DNA from: Sphingomonas abietis
Lineage (GTDB): Bacteria > Pseudomonadota > Alphaproteobacteria > Sphingomonadales > Sphingomonadaceae
Reading direction: 5' to 3'
Assembly: GCF_027625475.1 (NCBI RefSeq)
Contig: NZ_CP115174.1
Coordinates: 1 to 64,000, forward strand
DNA length: 64,000 nucleotides
Under the pieces are notes generated by a model, which had not been told where the DNA came from, did no database searches, and saw only the letters and a program-made list of their open reading frames with translations. Below, in pieces: positions 44,467-54,109 of this stretch (its first letter is position 1; every line of letters starts with the position of its first letter). The translations under genes and the position numbers were made by a program.

Positions 44467-46473
44467 ATGTCCGCGATGCTCAAGATCACGCTGCCCGACG
44501 GTTCCGTCCGTGAGGTAGCGCCGGGGACTACCCCCGCGGACATCGCGGCGGCGATCGGGCCGGGGCTCGCCAAGGCGGCGATCGCTGCCCGGGTCGACGG
44601 TGAGCTGCGCGACATCATGCGCCCGCTCGAAGGTGATACGCAGCTCGCGCTGGTCACGTCGCGCGACGAGGCCGACGCGCTCGAACTCGCGCGCCACGAT
44701 TATGCGCATGTGCTCGCCGAGGCGGTGCAGAAGCTTTTCCCGGGCACGCAGATCACCTTCGGGCCGTCGACGGACGACGGCTTCTATTATGATTTCGCGC
44801 CCAAGGATCGCCCCTTCACCGAGGAGGATCTGCCCGCGATCGAGGCCGAGATGCGCCGCATCATCGCCAAGGACGAGCCGCTGATCCGCGAAGTATGGAG
44901 CCGCGCCGACCTGATCGCGCGCTGGCAGCGCGAAGGCGAGAGCTTCAAGGCCGAATGGGCCGCCGAGCTTCCCGAAGGCGAGGAACTCACCGTCTACCGC
45001 GCCGGCAAGGCCGAGGATGCCTGGCTCGACATGTGCCGCGGCCCGCATCTCGCCTCGACGGGCAAGCTCGCGCCGGACGCGTTCAAGCTGACGCGCGTCT
45101 CGGGCGCCTATTGGCGCGGCGACCAGGCCAATGCGATGCTGTCGCGAATCTACGGCACGGGCTGGCTGAGCAAGAAGCAGCTCGACGCGCATCTCGTCCG
45201 ATTGGAGGAGGCCGCCAAGCGCGACCATCGCAAGATCGGCCAGGAGATGGACCTGTTCCACCTCCAGCCCGAGGCGCAGGGATCGGTCTTCTGGCACCCC
45301 AAGGGCTATATGCTGTGGCGCCAGCTCGAGAGCTATATGCGCCGCCGCCTCGACGCCGCCGACTATGCCGAGGTCAAGACGCCGCAGCTGATGGCCGCGC
45401 GCCAGTGGGAGCAGTCGGGCCATTGGGGCAAGTATCGCGAGAATATGTTCGTGGTGCCCGACGAGATTCCGAACACCGAGGACGAGGCCGCGATCTTTTC
45501 CGGCACCGCCGACCTGCTCGCGCTCAAGCCGATGAACTGCCCCGCGCACGTCCTCATCTTCCGCCAGGGGATCAAATCCTATCGCGACCTGCCGATCCGC
45601 ATGGCCGAATTCGGCTGCTGCCACCGCAACGAGCCGCACGGCGCGCTGCACGGCATCATGCGCGTCCGCCAGTTCACGCAGGACGACGCGCACATCTTCT
45701 GCCGCGCCGACCAGCTCGTCGACGAGGTGCGCAAATTCTGCGACCTGCTCGACGTGGTGTACAAGGACCTGGGCTTCGAGGGCTATGCGATCAAGCTCGC
45801 GCTGCGCCCCGACAAGCGCTTCGGCTCGGAAGAAATGTGGGACTGGTCCGAACAGTCGCTGCGCGATGCGGTCAAGGCGGCCGGGCGTGACGGCCCCGAA
45901 TATGGCTGGGAGGAGCTGCCGGGCGAGGGCGCCTTCTACGCACCCAAGCTCGAATTCCATTTGACCGACGCGATCGGGCGGACCTGGCAGGTCGGCACGA
46001 TCCAGACCGACACGGTGCTGCCCGAGCGCTTGGATGCGAGCTATGTCGGCGAGGATGGCGAGCGCCATCGCCCGATCATGCTCCACCGCGCGATCCTGGG
46101 CTCGTTCGAGCGCTTCATCGGCATCCTGATCGAGCATCATGTCGGCAAATTCCCGCTGTGGCTGGCGCCGGTGCAGGCGGTGGTCGCGACGATCGTCTCC
46201 GACGCCGACGGCTATGCCGAGGAGGTCGCGGCGGCGCTCAAGGCGGCCGGCATCCGCGTCGAGACCGACCTGCGCAACGAGAAGATCAACTATAAGGTGC
46301 GCGAACATTCGCTCGCGAAGGTTCCGTACCTGCTGGTGCTCGGCAAGCGCGAGGCCGACGAGCGCACCGTCGCGGTTCGCCCGCTCGGCACCGATGCGCG
46401 CCAGGAGGTGATCGGCCTCGACGCGCTGGTCGAGCGACTCAAGGCGGAAGCGCTGGCGCCCGACCTGCGGTGA
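44467..46473 (+). CDS. thrS: Threonyl-tRNA synthetase
   Basis: 668-residue class IIa synthetase. N-terminal TGS domain (residues 1-65) and the editing domain with [20 protein letters not shown] near residue 77. The catalytic core has [20 protein letters not shown] (motif 1 region), [20 protein letters not shown] (motif 2), and [19 protein letters not shown] (motif 3). The C-terminal anticodon-binding domain starts near [11 protein letters not shown]. The length is normal. The GTG of ynfA overlaps its stop. Confidence 0.98.
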   Translation: MSAMLKITLPDGSVREVAPGTTPADIAAAIGPGLAKAAIAARVDGELRDIMRPLEGDTQLALVTSRDEADALELARHDYAHVLAEAVQKLFPGTQITFGPSTDDGFYYDFAPKDRPFTEEDLPAIEAEMRRIIAKDEPLIREVWSRADLIARWQREGESFKAEWAAELPEGEELTVYRAGKAEDAWLDMCRGPHLASTGKLAPDAFKLTRVSGAYWRGDQANAMLSRIYGTGWLSKKQLDAHLVRLEEAAKRDHRKIGQEMDLFHLQPEAQGSVFWHPKGYMLWRQLESYMRRRLDAADYAEVKTPQLMAARQWEQSGHWGKYRENMFVVPDEIPNTEDEAAIFSGTADLLALKPMNCPAHVLIFRQGIKSYRDLPIRMAEFGCCHRNEPHGALHGIMRVRQFTQDDAHIFCRADQLVDEVRKFCDLLDVVYKDLGFEGYAIKLALRPDKRFGSEEMWDWSEQSLRDAVKAAGRDGPEYGWEELPGEGAFYAPKLEFHLTDAIGRTWQVGTIQTDTVLPERLDASYVGEDGERHRPIMLHRAILGSFERFIGILIEHHVGKFPLWLAPVQAVVATIVSDADGYAEEVAAALKAAGIRVETDLRNEKINYKVREHSLAKVPYLLVLGKREADERTVAVRPLGTDARQEVIGLDALVERLKAEALAPDLR

Positions 46474-46802
46474 CCGGGCTGCCGGCTACGCTGGCGGTCT
46501 ATATCGCGGCCGCGCTGGCCGAGATCGGCGGGTGCTTCGCGGTCTGGTCGGTGGTGCGATCGGGGGCCAGCCCGTGGTGGCTGGCCCCCGGCTTCGCGTT
46601 GCTCTGCCTGTTCGCCTGGTTGCTCACCCTGTCCGAACCGGAAGCGGCGGGGCGGGCCTTCGCGGCCTATGGCGGTATCTATATCCTGTCGGCGATCGGC
46701 TGGATGATCTGGGTCGAGAAAGTGCCCGCGACACGCTCCGACGCGCTCGGCACATTGCTTTGTCTGGCGGGATGTTTCGTGATCCTTGCGGGTCGACGCT
46801 GA
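46470..46802 (+). CDS. ynfA: YnfA family membrane protein (UPF0060)
   Basis: 110-residue inner-membrane protein with four hydrophobic helices, matching YnfA/UPF0060, a small-multidrug-resistance-like family. It has [16 protein letters not shown] in helix 1, the [20 protein letters not shown] segment in helix 3, and the C-terminal [15 protein letters not shown]. The start is GTG 46470 in a GTGA overlap with thrS. It sits between thrS and infC, where most bacteria have no gene. Efflux activity is a possibility from family relationship only. Confidence 0.9.
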   Translation: MTGLPATLAVYIAAALAEIGGCFAVWSVVRSGASPWWLAPGFALLCLFAWLLTLSEPEAAGRAFAAYGGIYILSAIGWMIWVEKVPATRSDALGTLLCLAGCFVILAGRR

Positions 46803-46856
46803 CTCATCTTCCGTTTGCGTGCGGGAATCACTATATGCGCGCATTCAGGTCTCAAC

Positions 46857-46864
46857 AGGAGAAG
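46857..46864 (+). promoter_or_regulatory. Ribosome binding site that decides the infC start
   Basis: AGGAGAAG. From AGGAG there are eight bases to an in-frame ATA at 46870 but twenty to the first ATG at 46882, so it supports initiation at ATA. Confidence 0.6.
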
Positions 46865-46869
46865 CCGTT

Positions 46870-47421
46870 ATACGACCCCCGATGATGCGCCGCCCGCTCG
46901 GCGCGCCCCCTATGCCCCTCAATGGCCCGCGTTTCGACGAGTTCATCAACGTCCCCAAGGTCCGCGTGATCGATGAGGCGGGCGAGAATCTCGGCGTCAT
47001 GTACACGCGCGAGGCGATGGAGCAGGCGAACGAGATGGGGTTGAATCTCGTCGAGGTGTCGCCCAACGCCGATCCGCCCGTCTGCAAGTTCTTGGACGTG
47101 GGCAAATTCAAGTACGAGGCGCAGAAGAAGGCCAACCTCGCACGGAAGTCGCAGAAGACGCAGGAGATCAAGGAGATCAAGATGCGTCCGAACATCGACG
47201 ACCATGATTATCAGACCAAGATGAAGAAGATCTTCGAGTTCATCGAAGAGGGCGACAAGGTGAAATGCACCCTGCGCTTCCGGGGTCGCGAGCTCGCCCA
47301 CGGCCAGCTCGGTATGCAGGTGCTCCAGCGCGTGCAGGTCGACGTGGCGGAGATCGCCAAGGTCGAGCAGTTCCCGCGCATGGAAGGCCGTCAGATGCTG
47401 ATGGTGATCGCGCCTAAGTAA
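46870..47421 (+). CDS. infC: Translation initiation factor IF-3 (probable ATA start)
   Basis: 183 residues from the proposed ATA, 179 from ATG 46882. IF-3 keeps ribosomal subunits apart and checks start codons. The N-terminal domain has [20 protein letters not shown]. The C-terminal domain has [20 protein letters not shown] and [14 protein letters not shown]. The only Shine-Dalgarno is correctly placed for the near-cognate ATA. In E. coli infC starts with ATT, which lets IF-3 repress its own translation, and a related control is inferred here. rpmI and rplT do not follow; a convergent membrane-protein gene ends 6 bp away. Confidence 0.93.
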   Translation: MRPPMMRRPLGAPPMPLNGPRFDEFINVPKVRVIDEAGENLGVMYTREAMEQANEMGLNLVEVSPNADPPVCKFLDVGKFKYEAQKKANLARKSQKTQEIKEIKMRPNIDDHDYQTKMKKIFEFIEEGDKVKCTLRFRGRELAHGQLGMQVLQRVQVDVAEIAKVEQFPRMEGRQMLMVIAPK

Positions 47422-47427
47422 GGCCGT

Positions 47428-48045
47428 TCAGGCGGGCGCCCGCAGCCTTGCGAGGCGCCCGTCGATCCATCGGATCGCATAGCCCAGTGTCACGAAGAAC
47501 AGCGCCATCCACGCCATGTTGATGGCGACCTGGGCCATGCCTTCCTTGGCGACGCTGAGGAACGGGTAGGGATACCAGCCGGTCAGCGCGCCGTGGAGCA
47601 GGGTCCACGCACCATAAGCGGCCGGGTAGATCAGCCAGAGCAAGGGCGTCGCCGCGCGGATGCCGCCATGGCGGCCGAAGGCCAGCCATCCCACTGTCCA
47701 CAAGGTCGGCACCAGCTGGTGCGCGAGCATGTTGCCCCACCAATCCGGCCCCGACAGATGGAAGAGATGCGCCAGCAGCAGCTGGAACACGGCGGCGACC
47801 ACGACGATGTAGAGCGTCGTCGCCGCGCGTAGCGCCGGATGCAGCGCCCAGCCCCGCCCAAGCGCGAAGCCGGCGGCCATCACCATCACCAGCGCATTGC
47901 CGAGGATCGTGAAGAAGCTGAGGTAGATCAGAGTCAGTTCGCCGAGCGGACGGTGGTTGGTCTCCAGCGTGAAGCGATATTCGAGGATCAGGCCGATCAG
48001 CGCGAGGACGGCGACGGTGAGATGCCACAGCCTGTCGCGCGTCAC
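47428..48045 (-). CDS. Pr6Pr family membrane protein
   Basis: 205-residue integral membrane protein with six hydrophobic segments. It has conserved features of the Pr6Pr (FAR-17a/AIG1-like) family, among them FTILGNALVMVMAA near residue 52, LLAHLFHLSG near 95, and YPAAYGAWTLLHGALTGWYP near 150. No function is established for bacterial members. The GTG at 48045 overlaps the VOC gene's stop (GTGA); a GTG 15 bp earlier is possible. Confidence 0.8.
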   Translation of the reverse strand: MTRDRLWHLTVAVLALIGLILEYRFTLETNHRPLGELTLIYLSFFTILGNALVMVMAAGFALGRGWALHPALRAATTLYIVVVAAVFQLLLAHLFHLSGPDWWGNMLAHQLVPTLWTVGWLAFGRHGGIRAATPLLWLIYPAAYGAWTLLHGALTGWYPYPFLSVAKEGMAQVAINMAWMALFFVTLGYAIRWIDGRLARLRAPA

Positions 48046-48395
48046 TCGGCGACTTCCCACAATTCGATCGGCAGGCCTTCCGGATCATGGATCCGCATGA
48101 ACAGCCCGATTCCGGGCATGTCCCACTCGTCACGTCGCTCGACGGCAATGCCGGCCGCCTCCAGCGCGTCCGCCATCGCGATCAGTCCCTCGACCCGCAG
48201 GTTGAGCATGAAGGTCTGGTCGACCGGGAAATAGTCGCTGTCCGCCTTGAACGGCGCGAACACGGTCATCCCGGCCTGCTGCTGCCAGACCGATTCGGCA
48301 CCGGCATCGATGCCGAGATGGGTCTTGTACCAGGCGGCGCGCGCGACCGGATCGCGGCTTCGGAAGAACAGGCCGCCGATTCCCGTCACGCCCAT
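48042..48395 (-). CDS. VOC family (glyoxalase/bleomycin-resistance fold) protein
   Basis: 117-residue single VOC module: GIGGLFFRSRDPVARAAWYK at the N-terminus, WQQQAGMTVFAPF near residue 38, and IHDPEGLPIELWE at the C-terminus with the conserved Glu metal ligand. Such proteins are dioxygenases, lyases or binding proteins; the specific reaction is not readable. Coupled to the Pr6Pr gene. Confidence 0.8.
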   Translation of the reverse strand: MGVTGIGGLFFRSRDPVARAAWYKTHLGIDAGAESVWQQQAGMTVFAPFKADSDYFPVDQTFMLNLRVEGLIAMADALEAAGIAVERRDEWDMPGIGLFMRIHDPEGLPIELWEVAE

Positions 48396-48419
48396 ATCAG
48401 TCTCCCCAACCCGTCGCCC

Positions 48420-51173
48420 TCAGGCGGCTTCCTGCACGTCCTCGCCGGCGGCGGCGGCGAGCAGGCGCCGTTCGAGCGCCCTCAGCCGCTGCGTTCCCGA
48501 CAGCTTATCACCGGTCAGGTCGGTCAGGTAGAAGGTATCGACCGCGCGCTCGCCATAGGTGGCGACGTGGCTCGAATGGATCGTCACCTTGGACTGGAAC
48601 AGCGCGTGGGCGAGCGCGTGGAGCAGCGCCGGGCGATCGAGCGCGTTGACCTCGACCACGGTGAAGCGGTTGGAGGCCTTGTTGTCGATCAGCACCACCG
48701 GCTCGACATCGAAGGCGTCGGCGCGGATGCGGGGTGCGGGCTTGGCGGCCAGGCGATCGGCGAGGCGGGTGCGGTTGGCGAGCGCATCCTCGATCGCGGC
48801 GCGCAGCCGGGTCAGCCGGTCGGGATCGTCGAAGGTGCCGCCGAACGGATCCTGCACCAGGAAATTGTCGACCGCCATGCCGTCGCGGGTGGTGTGGATG
48901 CGCGCGTCGATGATGTTGCCGCCGGCGACGTGGATGGCGCCGGCGATACGATAGAAGAGGCCGGGATGATCGGCCGCATAGACCGTCACCAGCGTCGCCT
49001 CGCGCTCGCTGTCCGGGCTGGCGGCGATCCACAGCGGCCGATCGGTGGCATCCGCATCGGCGATGGCGCGGGCATTGGCCTCCAATATGTCGGACGCCTC
49101 GGCGATCCAATAGCTCTCCGGCATCCGGTGCGAGAAGGCGTCGAACCGCGCCTCGTCCCATGCGAGCGCCTCGCGCAGGTTGCGCTGCTTGTCCTCGACC
49201 CGCTCGCGCCGGCCCTTCTGCTTGTGGCCGAGCCGGAGCACCTCCTCCGCCGCCTGGAAGAGATCGCCGAGCAACTGGCGCTTCCACCCGTTCCACACCG
49301 CGGGGCCGACCGCGCGGATATCGACGATGGTGAGCAGCAGCAGCAGGCGCAGCCGCTCCGGGCTCTTCACCTGTTCGGCGAAATCGAGGACGGTCTTGAA
49401 GTCCGACAGGTCGCGCTTGAAGGCGGTGGCCGACATCAGCAGATGATAGCGCACCAGCCATGCCACCATCTCGGTTTCGGCATTGTTGAGGCCGAGACGG
49501 GGGCCGAGCTTCATTGCCACCTCGGCGCCGAGGATCGAATGATCGCCGCCGCGCCCCTTGGCGATGTCGTGGAGCAGCACCGCGACATAGAGCACGCGGC
49601 GGGTCACGATCTGGTGGATCAGCGTGGTCGCCAGTGGGTGATCATGGCCCAGTTCGCCCTTCTCGATCCGGCTGAGCAGATCGATCGCGTGGATGGTATG
49701 CTCGTCCACCGTGAAATGATGGTACATGTCGAACTGCATCTGGGCGACGACGCGGCCGAAATCCGGCATGAAGCGGCCGAACACGCCGGCCTCGTTCATC
49801 CAGCGCAGCACCATGCCGGGATTGCGCGGGCCGGTCAGCACCTCCATGAACAGGGCGTTGGCGCGGGGTTCTTCGCGGATGCCGTCGGCCAGCTTGGCGT
49901 CGCGCGAGGCCTGCCGCATCGTCAGCGGGTGGATTTCGAGCCCGTGGCGCTCCGCCAGCGCGAAGATCTCGATCAGGCGCACCGGATTCTCGGCGAAGAA
50001 ATCATCGGACGGCGTGCCCAGCCGGCCGCGATCGATGACGAAGCCGTCGAGCTTGCGGGGGCGGCGCTTGCCGGTGATCGCGTCGGCGAAGCGGCGGCCG
50101 CGGCTGGCGAAGGTCTCGTCAAGATGGGCCAGGAACACGCCCGTCAGCGCGCCCACCATTTTCGCGGTGAGGAAATAATGCTGCATGAAGCGCTCGACCG
50201 CCGATCGGCCGGGGCGATCATTGTAGCGCATGCGGCTGGCGATATCGCGCTGGAGGTCGAAGGTCAGCCGATCCTCGGCGCGGCCGGCGACGATGTGGAG
50301 ATGGCAGCGCACCGCCCACAGGAAATTCTCGGCGCGCTGGAACTGCTTGAGCTCCTCGGTGGTGAGCAGCCCGGCGCCGACCAGCTCCGGCACCGACCGC
50401 ACGTTGAGGACATATTTGCCGATCCAGAACAGGGTGTGGAGATCGCGCAGGCCGCCCTTGCCCTCCTTGAGGTTGGGTTCGACCACATAGCGGCTGTCCC
50501 CCATCCGGCGGTGGCGATCGTCGCGCTCGGCGAGCTTCTCGGTGACGAAGGCGCGTTCGGTGCCGTGGCGGACCTCCGCCTCGAACCGACGCGCGGCCTC
50601 GTCGTACAGTGCCTCGTCGCCCCAGATGAACCGCCCTTCGAGCAGCGCGGTGCGGACGGTGAGATCGCTCTTCGCCATCCGCACCATCTCGTCCAGCGAG
50701 CGGCTCGAATGGCCGACCTTGAGGCCGAGATCCCACAAGATGTAGAGGATCGTCTCAATCACCCGCTCCGCCCAGCCGGTCTGCTTCCACGGCGTCAGGA
50801 AGGCGATGTCGACATCCGAGAACAACGCCATCTCGGCGCGGCCATAGCCGCCCACCGCCATCAGCGTCAGCCGCTCACCGGCGGTGCGGTTGGTGCGCGG
50901 GATCATCCGCTCGGTGGCGCAATCGAAGGTCACGCGCAGGATCTGGTCGGTCAGGAAGGCGTAGCTCGCTGCCGCCTCGTTGCCGCGCGTGGGATGCTCG
51001 GCGAGCCGGCGTGCGATCTCGGCGCGGCCGGCGTCAAGCGCCTGCTTGAGCAGCAAGGTCGCCTCGCGCTTGAGCACCGCCGGATCGTCGGGCAACGCGG
51101 CAAGCGCCGCGACGAGCTTGCGCCGATCGACGATCGCGCGGCGGTTGGAGAGGCTGTCGAGGCGGGAGGGCAT
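48420..51173 (-). CDS. glnD: Bifunctional uridylyltransferase/uridylyl-removing enzyme GlnD
   Basis: 917-residue nitrogen sensor that uridylylates PII when glutamine is low and deuridylylates it when glutamine is high. The nucleotidyltransferase domain has GGYGRAEMALFSDVDIAFL near residue 110. The HD hydrolase domain has VLLHDIAKGRGGDHSILGA near 535. Two C-terminal ACT domains bind glutamine (near VTVYAADHPGLFYRIAGAIH and VEVNALDRPALLHALAHALF). The length and order of domains are normal. It stands 40 bp after the TOBE gene on the same strand. Confidence 0.97.
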   Translation of the reverse strand: MPSRLDSLSNRRAIVDRRKLVAALAALPDDPAVLKREATLLLKQALDAGRAEIARRLAEHPTRGNEAAASYAFLTDQILRVTFDCATERMIPRTNRTAGERLTLMAVGGYGRAEMALFSDVDIAFLTPWKQTGWAERVIETILYILWDLGLKVGHSSRSLDEMVRMAKSDLTVRTALLEGRFIWGDEALYDEAARRFEAEVRHGTERAFVTEKLAERDDRHRRMGDSRYVVEPNLKEGKGGLRDLHTLFWIGKYVLNVRSVPELVGAGLLTTEELKQFQRAENFLWAVRCHLHIVAGRAEDRLTFDLQRDIASRMRYNDRPGRSAVERFMQHYFLTAKMVGALTGVFLAHLDETFASRGRRFADAITGKRRPRKLDGFVIDRGRLGTPSDDFFAENPVRLIEIFALAERHGLEIHPLTMRQASRDAKLADGIREEPRANALFMEVLTGPRNPGMVLRWMNEAGVFGRFMPDFGRVVAQMQFDMYHHFTVDEHTIHAIDLLSRIEKGELGHDHPLATTLIHQIVTRRVLYVAVLLHDIAKGRGGDHSILGAEVAMKLGPRLGLNNAETEMVAWLVRYHLLMSATAFKRDLSDFKTVLDFAEQVKSPERLRLLLLLTIVDIRAVGPAVWNGWKRQLLGDLFQAAEEVLRLGHKQKGRRERVEDKQRNLREALAWDEARFDAFSHRMPESYWIAEASDILEANARAIADADATDRPLWIAASPDSEREATLVTVYAADHPGLFYRIAGAIHVAGGNIIDARIHTTRDGMAVDNFLVQDPFGGTFDDPDRLTRLRAAIEDALANRTRLADRLAAKPAPRIRADAFDVEPVVLIDNKASNRFTVVEVNALDRPALLHALAHALFQSKVTIHSSHVATYGERAVDTFYLTDLTGDKLSGTQRLRALERRLLAAAAGEDVQEAA

Positions 51174-51213
51174 CCGCCTGATGTAGCGCAGCGCGGGTTA
51201 AGCGCCAGTGTCG

Positions 51214-51420
51214 CTATTTCCCGATCAGCACGTCGCTCGCCTTGACGATCACCGTCACCGTATCGCCCGGCACCAGCGCGAGATCGGCGATCGCTTCCTC
51301 GGTGATGCTGGAGGTGACGATGTTGCCGCCGCCAATGTCGATCTTGACGGTGCCGTTCACCGCGCCGGGTGTGATCGAGACGATGGTGCCGGAAATCTGG
51401 TTGCGTGCGCTGATCTTCAC
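51214..51420 (-). CDS. Molybdopterin-binding TOBE/Mop protein
   Basis: 68-residue single TOBE (Mop) domain: ARNQISGTIVSITPGAVNGT at the N-terminus, then SSITEEAIADLALVPGDTVT and the closing VKASDVLIGK. Mop proteins bind molybdate or molybdopterin as oligomers in the cytosol. GTG 51420 overlaps the mutS stop (GTGA). The link with mutS has no functional meaning that I can see, and no molybdate transporter gene is in the window. Confidence 0.9.
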   Translation of the reverse strand: MKISARNQISGTIVSITPGAVNGTVKIDIGGGNIVTSSITEEAIADLALVPGDTVTVIVKASDVLIGK

Positions 51421-54029
51421 GCTGTTTCTCCCTGGGTCAGGCTCTTGAGGCGATAGACGAGTTCCAGCGCCTCGCGCGGGCTCAGCGCATCGGTGTCGAC
51501 CGCCGCCAGCGCCTCGCGCAACGCATCGGCGGGTTCGGCGTCGCGCTCGGTCGCCGCCGCGAACAGCGGCAGGTCGTCGAGCCCCGCCGCGATGCCGCCG
51601 GTCTTGTCGCGGCCCTTCTCCAGCCGCGTCAGCACATCCTTCGCGCGCGCCAGCACCGGCTTGGGCAGGCCGGCGAGCCGCGCCACCGCAAGGCCGTAGC
51701 TCTTGTCCGCCGCGCCGGTCGCCAGTTCGTGGAGCAGCACGAGTTCGCCCTTCCACTCCTTGGCGCGGACATGGTGGAGGCTGAGCGCGTCGAGCTTCTC
51801 GGCCAGCCGGGTCAGCTCGTGATAATGGGTGGCGAACAGGCAGCGGCAGCGATTGGTTTCGTGGATGCCCTCCAGCACCGCCCAGGCGATGGCGAGGCCG
51901 TCATAGGTCGAGGTGCCGCGACCCACCTCGTCGAGGATCACGAAGCTGCGGTCGGTGGCCTGCGCCAGGATCGCGGCGGTCTCGATCATCTCGACCATGA
52001 AGGTCGAGCGGCCGCGCGCGAGATTGTCGGAGGCGCCGACGCGGCTGAACAGCCGGTCGACCAGCCCGAGCGCCGCCGACGTCGCCGGCACGAAGCTGCC
52101 GGCCTGCGCCAGCACCGCGATCAGCGCATTCTGGCGCAGGAATGTCGATTTGCCGCCCATGTTCGGCCCGGTGACCAGCCACAGCCGCGAATCCTCGCTC
52201 AGCCGGCAATCATTGGCGACGAAGCGCTCGCCGGTGGCGGCGACGGCAGCCTCCACGACCGGGTGGCGACCGCCCTCCACCTCGAAACAGGCGTGGGGCA
52301 TGATGTCGGGCCGGCACCAGCCGCCCTCGATCGCGCGCGCAGCATGGCTGCCGGCGACGTCGAGCCGGGCGAGCGCGTCGGCGGTGGTGGCGATCGGATC
52401 GCGCGAACCGAGCGCGGTGTCGATCAGATCCTCCAGATGCGCCTGCTCGGCGGCGAGCGCATGGGCGCCGGCCTGGCTCACCTTGAGCGCGAGTTCGTGC
52501 AGTTCGGGGGCGTTGAAGCGGACGACGCCGGCCAGCGTCTGGCGGTGGGTGAAGCCCGACTCCGGCCTCATCAGCGGATCGGCGAATTTGGCCCCGACCT
52601 CGATATGATAGCCGAGCACGCCGTTGTGGCGAATCTTGAGGCCCGCAATGCCGGTCTGTTCGCGGAAGCGCGCCTCGAGCGCGGCGATCGCGCGGCGGCC
52701 GTCGCCGGCGAGGCCGCGCAGCTCGTCGAGCGCCGCGTCATAGCCCTCGGCGATGAAGCCGCCATCCGACGCGTCGATTGGTGGCGTCGCGACCAGCGCG
52801 CGGGACAGGCGATCGACCAGCGCGCCGTGGCCGCGCAGCTGCGGCAGCAGCTGGAGGAGCAGCGCGGGCGGCCCCTCCAGCCCGTCGAGCAGTTCGTGGA
52901 GATCGCGCGCGCCGGCCAGCCCGTCTCGCAGCTGGCCGAGATCGCGGGGCGAGCCGCGCCCGGCCACCAGCCGCCCGAGCGCGCGGCCGACATCGGGGAG
53001 CGCGCGCAACGCGGTGCGCAGCCGGTCGCGGCAGGTGCCGTCCTCGGCGAAGCGACCGACCAGGTTCAGCCGCGCCTCGATCGTGACCGCATCGTTGAGC
53101 GGCGCCGACAGATCGGCGGCGAGCAGTCGTGCGCCGGCGCCCGTCACGGTGCGGTCGACCGCATCGAGCAGGCTGCCCTTGCGCTCGCCGGATTGGGTGC
53201 GGGTGAGCTCGAGGCTTTCGCGCGTCGCCGCGTCGATCGCCATATGATCCTCCGCGGTGCGCGGGGTCGGCGGCTGGAGGAAGGTGGTCCCGCCTTGCGC
53301 GGTGCGATCGAGATAGGCGAGCAGGCCGCCGGCGGCCGCCAGCGCCGCCTTGTCGAAGCTGCCGAAGCCATCGAGCGTCGCCACCCCGAAACGGGATTTC
53401 AGCAGTCGCTCGCCTTCCCCCGATGCGAAGGTGGAGCGGGGGGCGATCACCGCATCCTCCGGGCCGGTGGCGCCTTCCGCGATCACGACCTCGGAGGGGC
53501 CGAGCCGGGCCAGTTCGGCATCGAGCGCGGCGACGGGCACCGAGGCCAGCTCGAAGCGCCCGGTCGAGATGTCGGCCGCGGCCAGCCCGATCCGCGGCCC
53601 CTGCTCGGCGATCGCGACCAGCCAGTTGGCGCTGCGCGAATCGAGCAGGGTCTCCTCGGTCAGCGTGCCCGCCGTCACCAGCCGGATGATCTTGCGGGCG
53701 ACCAGCGCCTTGTAGCCGCCGCGCTCCTTGGCCTGCGCCGGCGTCTCGACCTGCTCGGCGACGGCGACGCGGTGGCCGGCGCGGATCAGCCTCGCCAGAT
53801 AGGCGTCGGCGGCATGGATCGGCACGCCGCACATCGGCGCGCCGTCGCCGCGCGCGGTGAGCGCGATGTCGAGGCAGGCGGCGGCGATCTTGGCGTCCTC
53901 GAAGAACAATTCGAAGAAATCGCCCATCCGGTAGAAGAGCAGGCAATCGGGCGCCTCGGCCTTGAGGCCGTGATATTGCGCCATCATCGGGGTCAGCGTG
54001 CCGGTCGCCGGTGGGTTGGTTCCGCTCAT
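51417..54029 (-). CDS. mutS: DNA mismatch repair protein MutS
   Basis: 870-residue mismatch recognition ATPase. The N-terminal mismatch-binding domain contains MMAQYHGLKAEAPDCLLFYR and then MGDFFELFF with the conserved Phe-x-Glu. The ATPase core has Walker A GPNMGGKSTFLRQ, the GRGTSTYDGLAIAW segment, and FATHYHELTRL. The C-terminal helix-turn-helix dimer region is KSYGLAVARLAGLPKPVLAR. The length is normal. It is divergent from maeB with 80 bp between starts. Confidence 0.98.
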   Translation of the reverse strand: MSGTNPPATGTLTPMMAQYHGLKAEAPDCLLFYRMGDFFELFFEDAKIAAACLDIALTARGDGAPMCGVPIHAADAYLARLIRAGHRVAVAEQVETPAQAKERGGYKALVARKIIRLVTAGTLTEETLLDSRSANWLVAIAEQGPRIGLAAADISTGRFELASVPVAALDAELARLGPSEVVIAEGATGPEDAVIAPRSTFASGEGERLLKSRFGVATLDGFGSFDKAALAAAGGLLAYLDRTAQGGTTFLQPPTPRTAEDHMAIDAATRESLELTRTQSGERKGSLLDAVDRTVTGAGARLLAADLSAPLNDAVTIEARLNLVGRFAEDGTCRDRLRTALRALPDVGRALGRLVAGRGSPRDLGQLRDGLAGARDLHELLDGLEGPPALLLQLLPQLRGHGALVDRLSRALVATPPIDASDGGFIAEGYDAALDELRGLAGDGRRAIAALEARFREQTGIAGLKIRHNGVLGYHIEVGAKFADPLMRPESGFTHRQTLAGVVRFNAPELHELALKVSQAGAHALAAEQAHLEDLIDTALGSRDPIATTADALARLDVAGSHAARAIEGGWCRPDIMPHACFEVEGGRHPVVEAAVAATGERFVANDCRLSEDSRLWLVTGPNMGGKSTFLRQNALIAVLAQAGSFVPATSAALGLVDRLFSRVGASDNLARGRSTFMVEMIETAAILAQATDRSFVILDEVGRGTSTYDGLAIAWAVLEGIHETNRCRCLFATHYHELTRLAEKLDALSLHHVRAKEWKGELVLLHELATGAADKSYGLAVARLAGLPKPVLARAKDVLTRLEKGRDKTGGIAAGLDDLPLFAAATERDAEPADALREALAAVDTDALSPREALELVYRLKSLTQGETA

Positions 54030-54109
54030 CGCCCAGCTGCTACCGGCTTTGCCTTGCCCCCGCCAGCGTCATGCCGCATGGGCCTCGCATCTATCGGGAG
54101 ATCATGGAA

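Noticed and set aside
48087..51245. A 1052-residue open frame on the plus strand opposite glnD
   Set aside because: Antisense shadow of glnD; glnD has all expected motifs and the antisense product has none.
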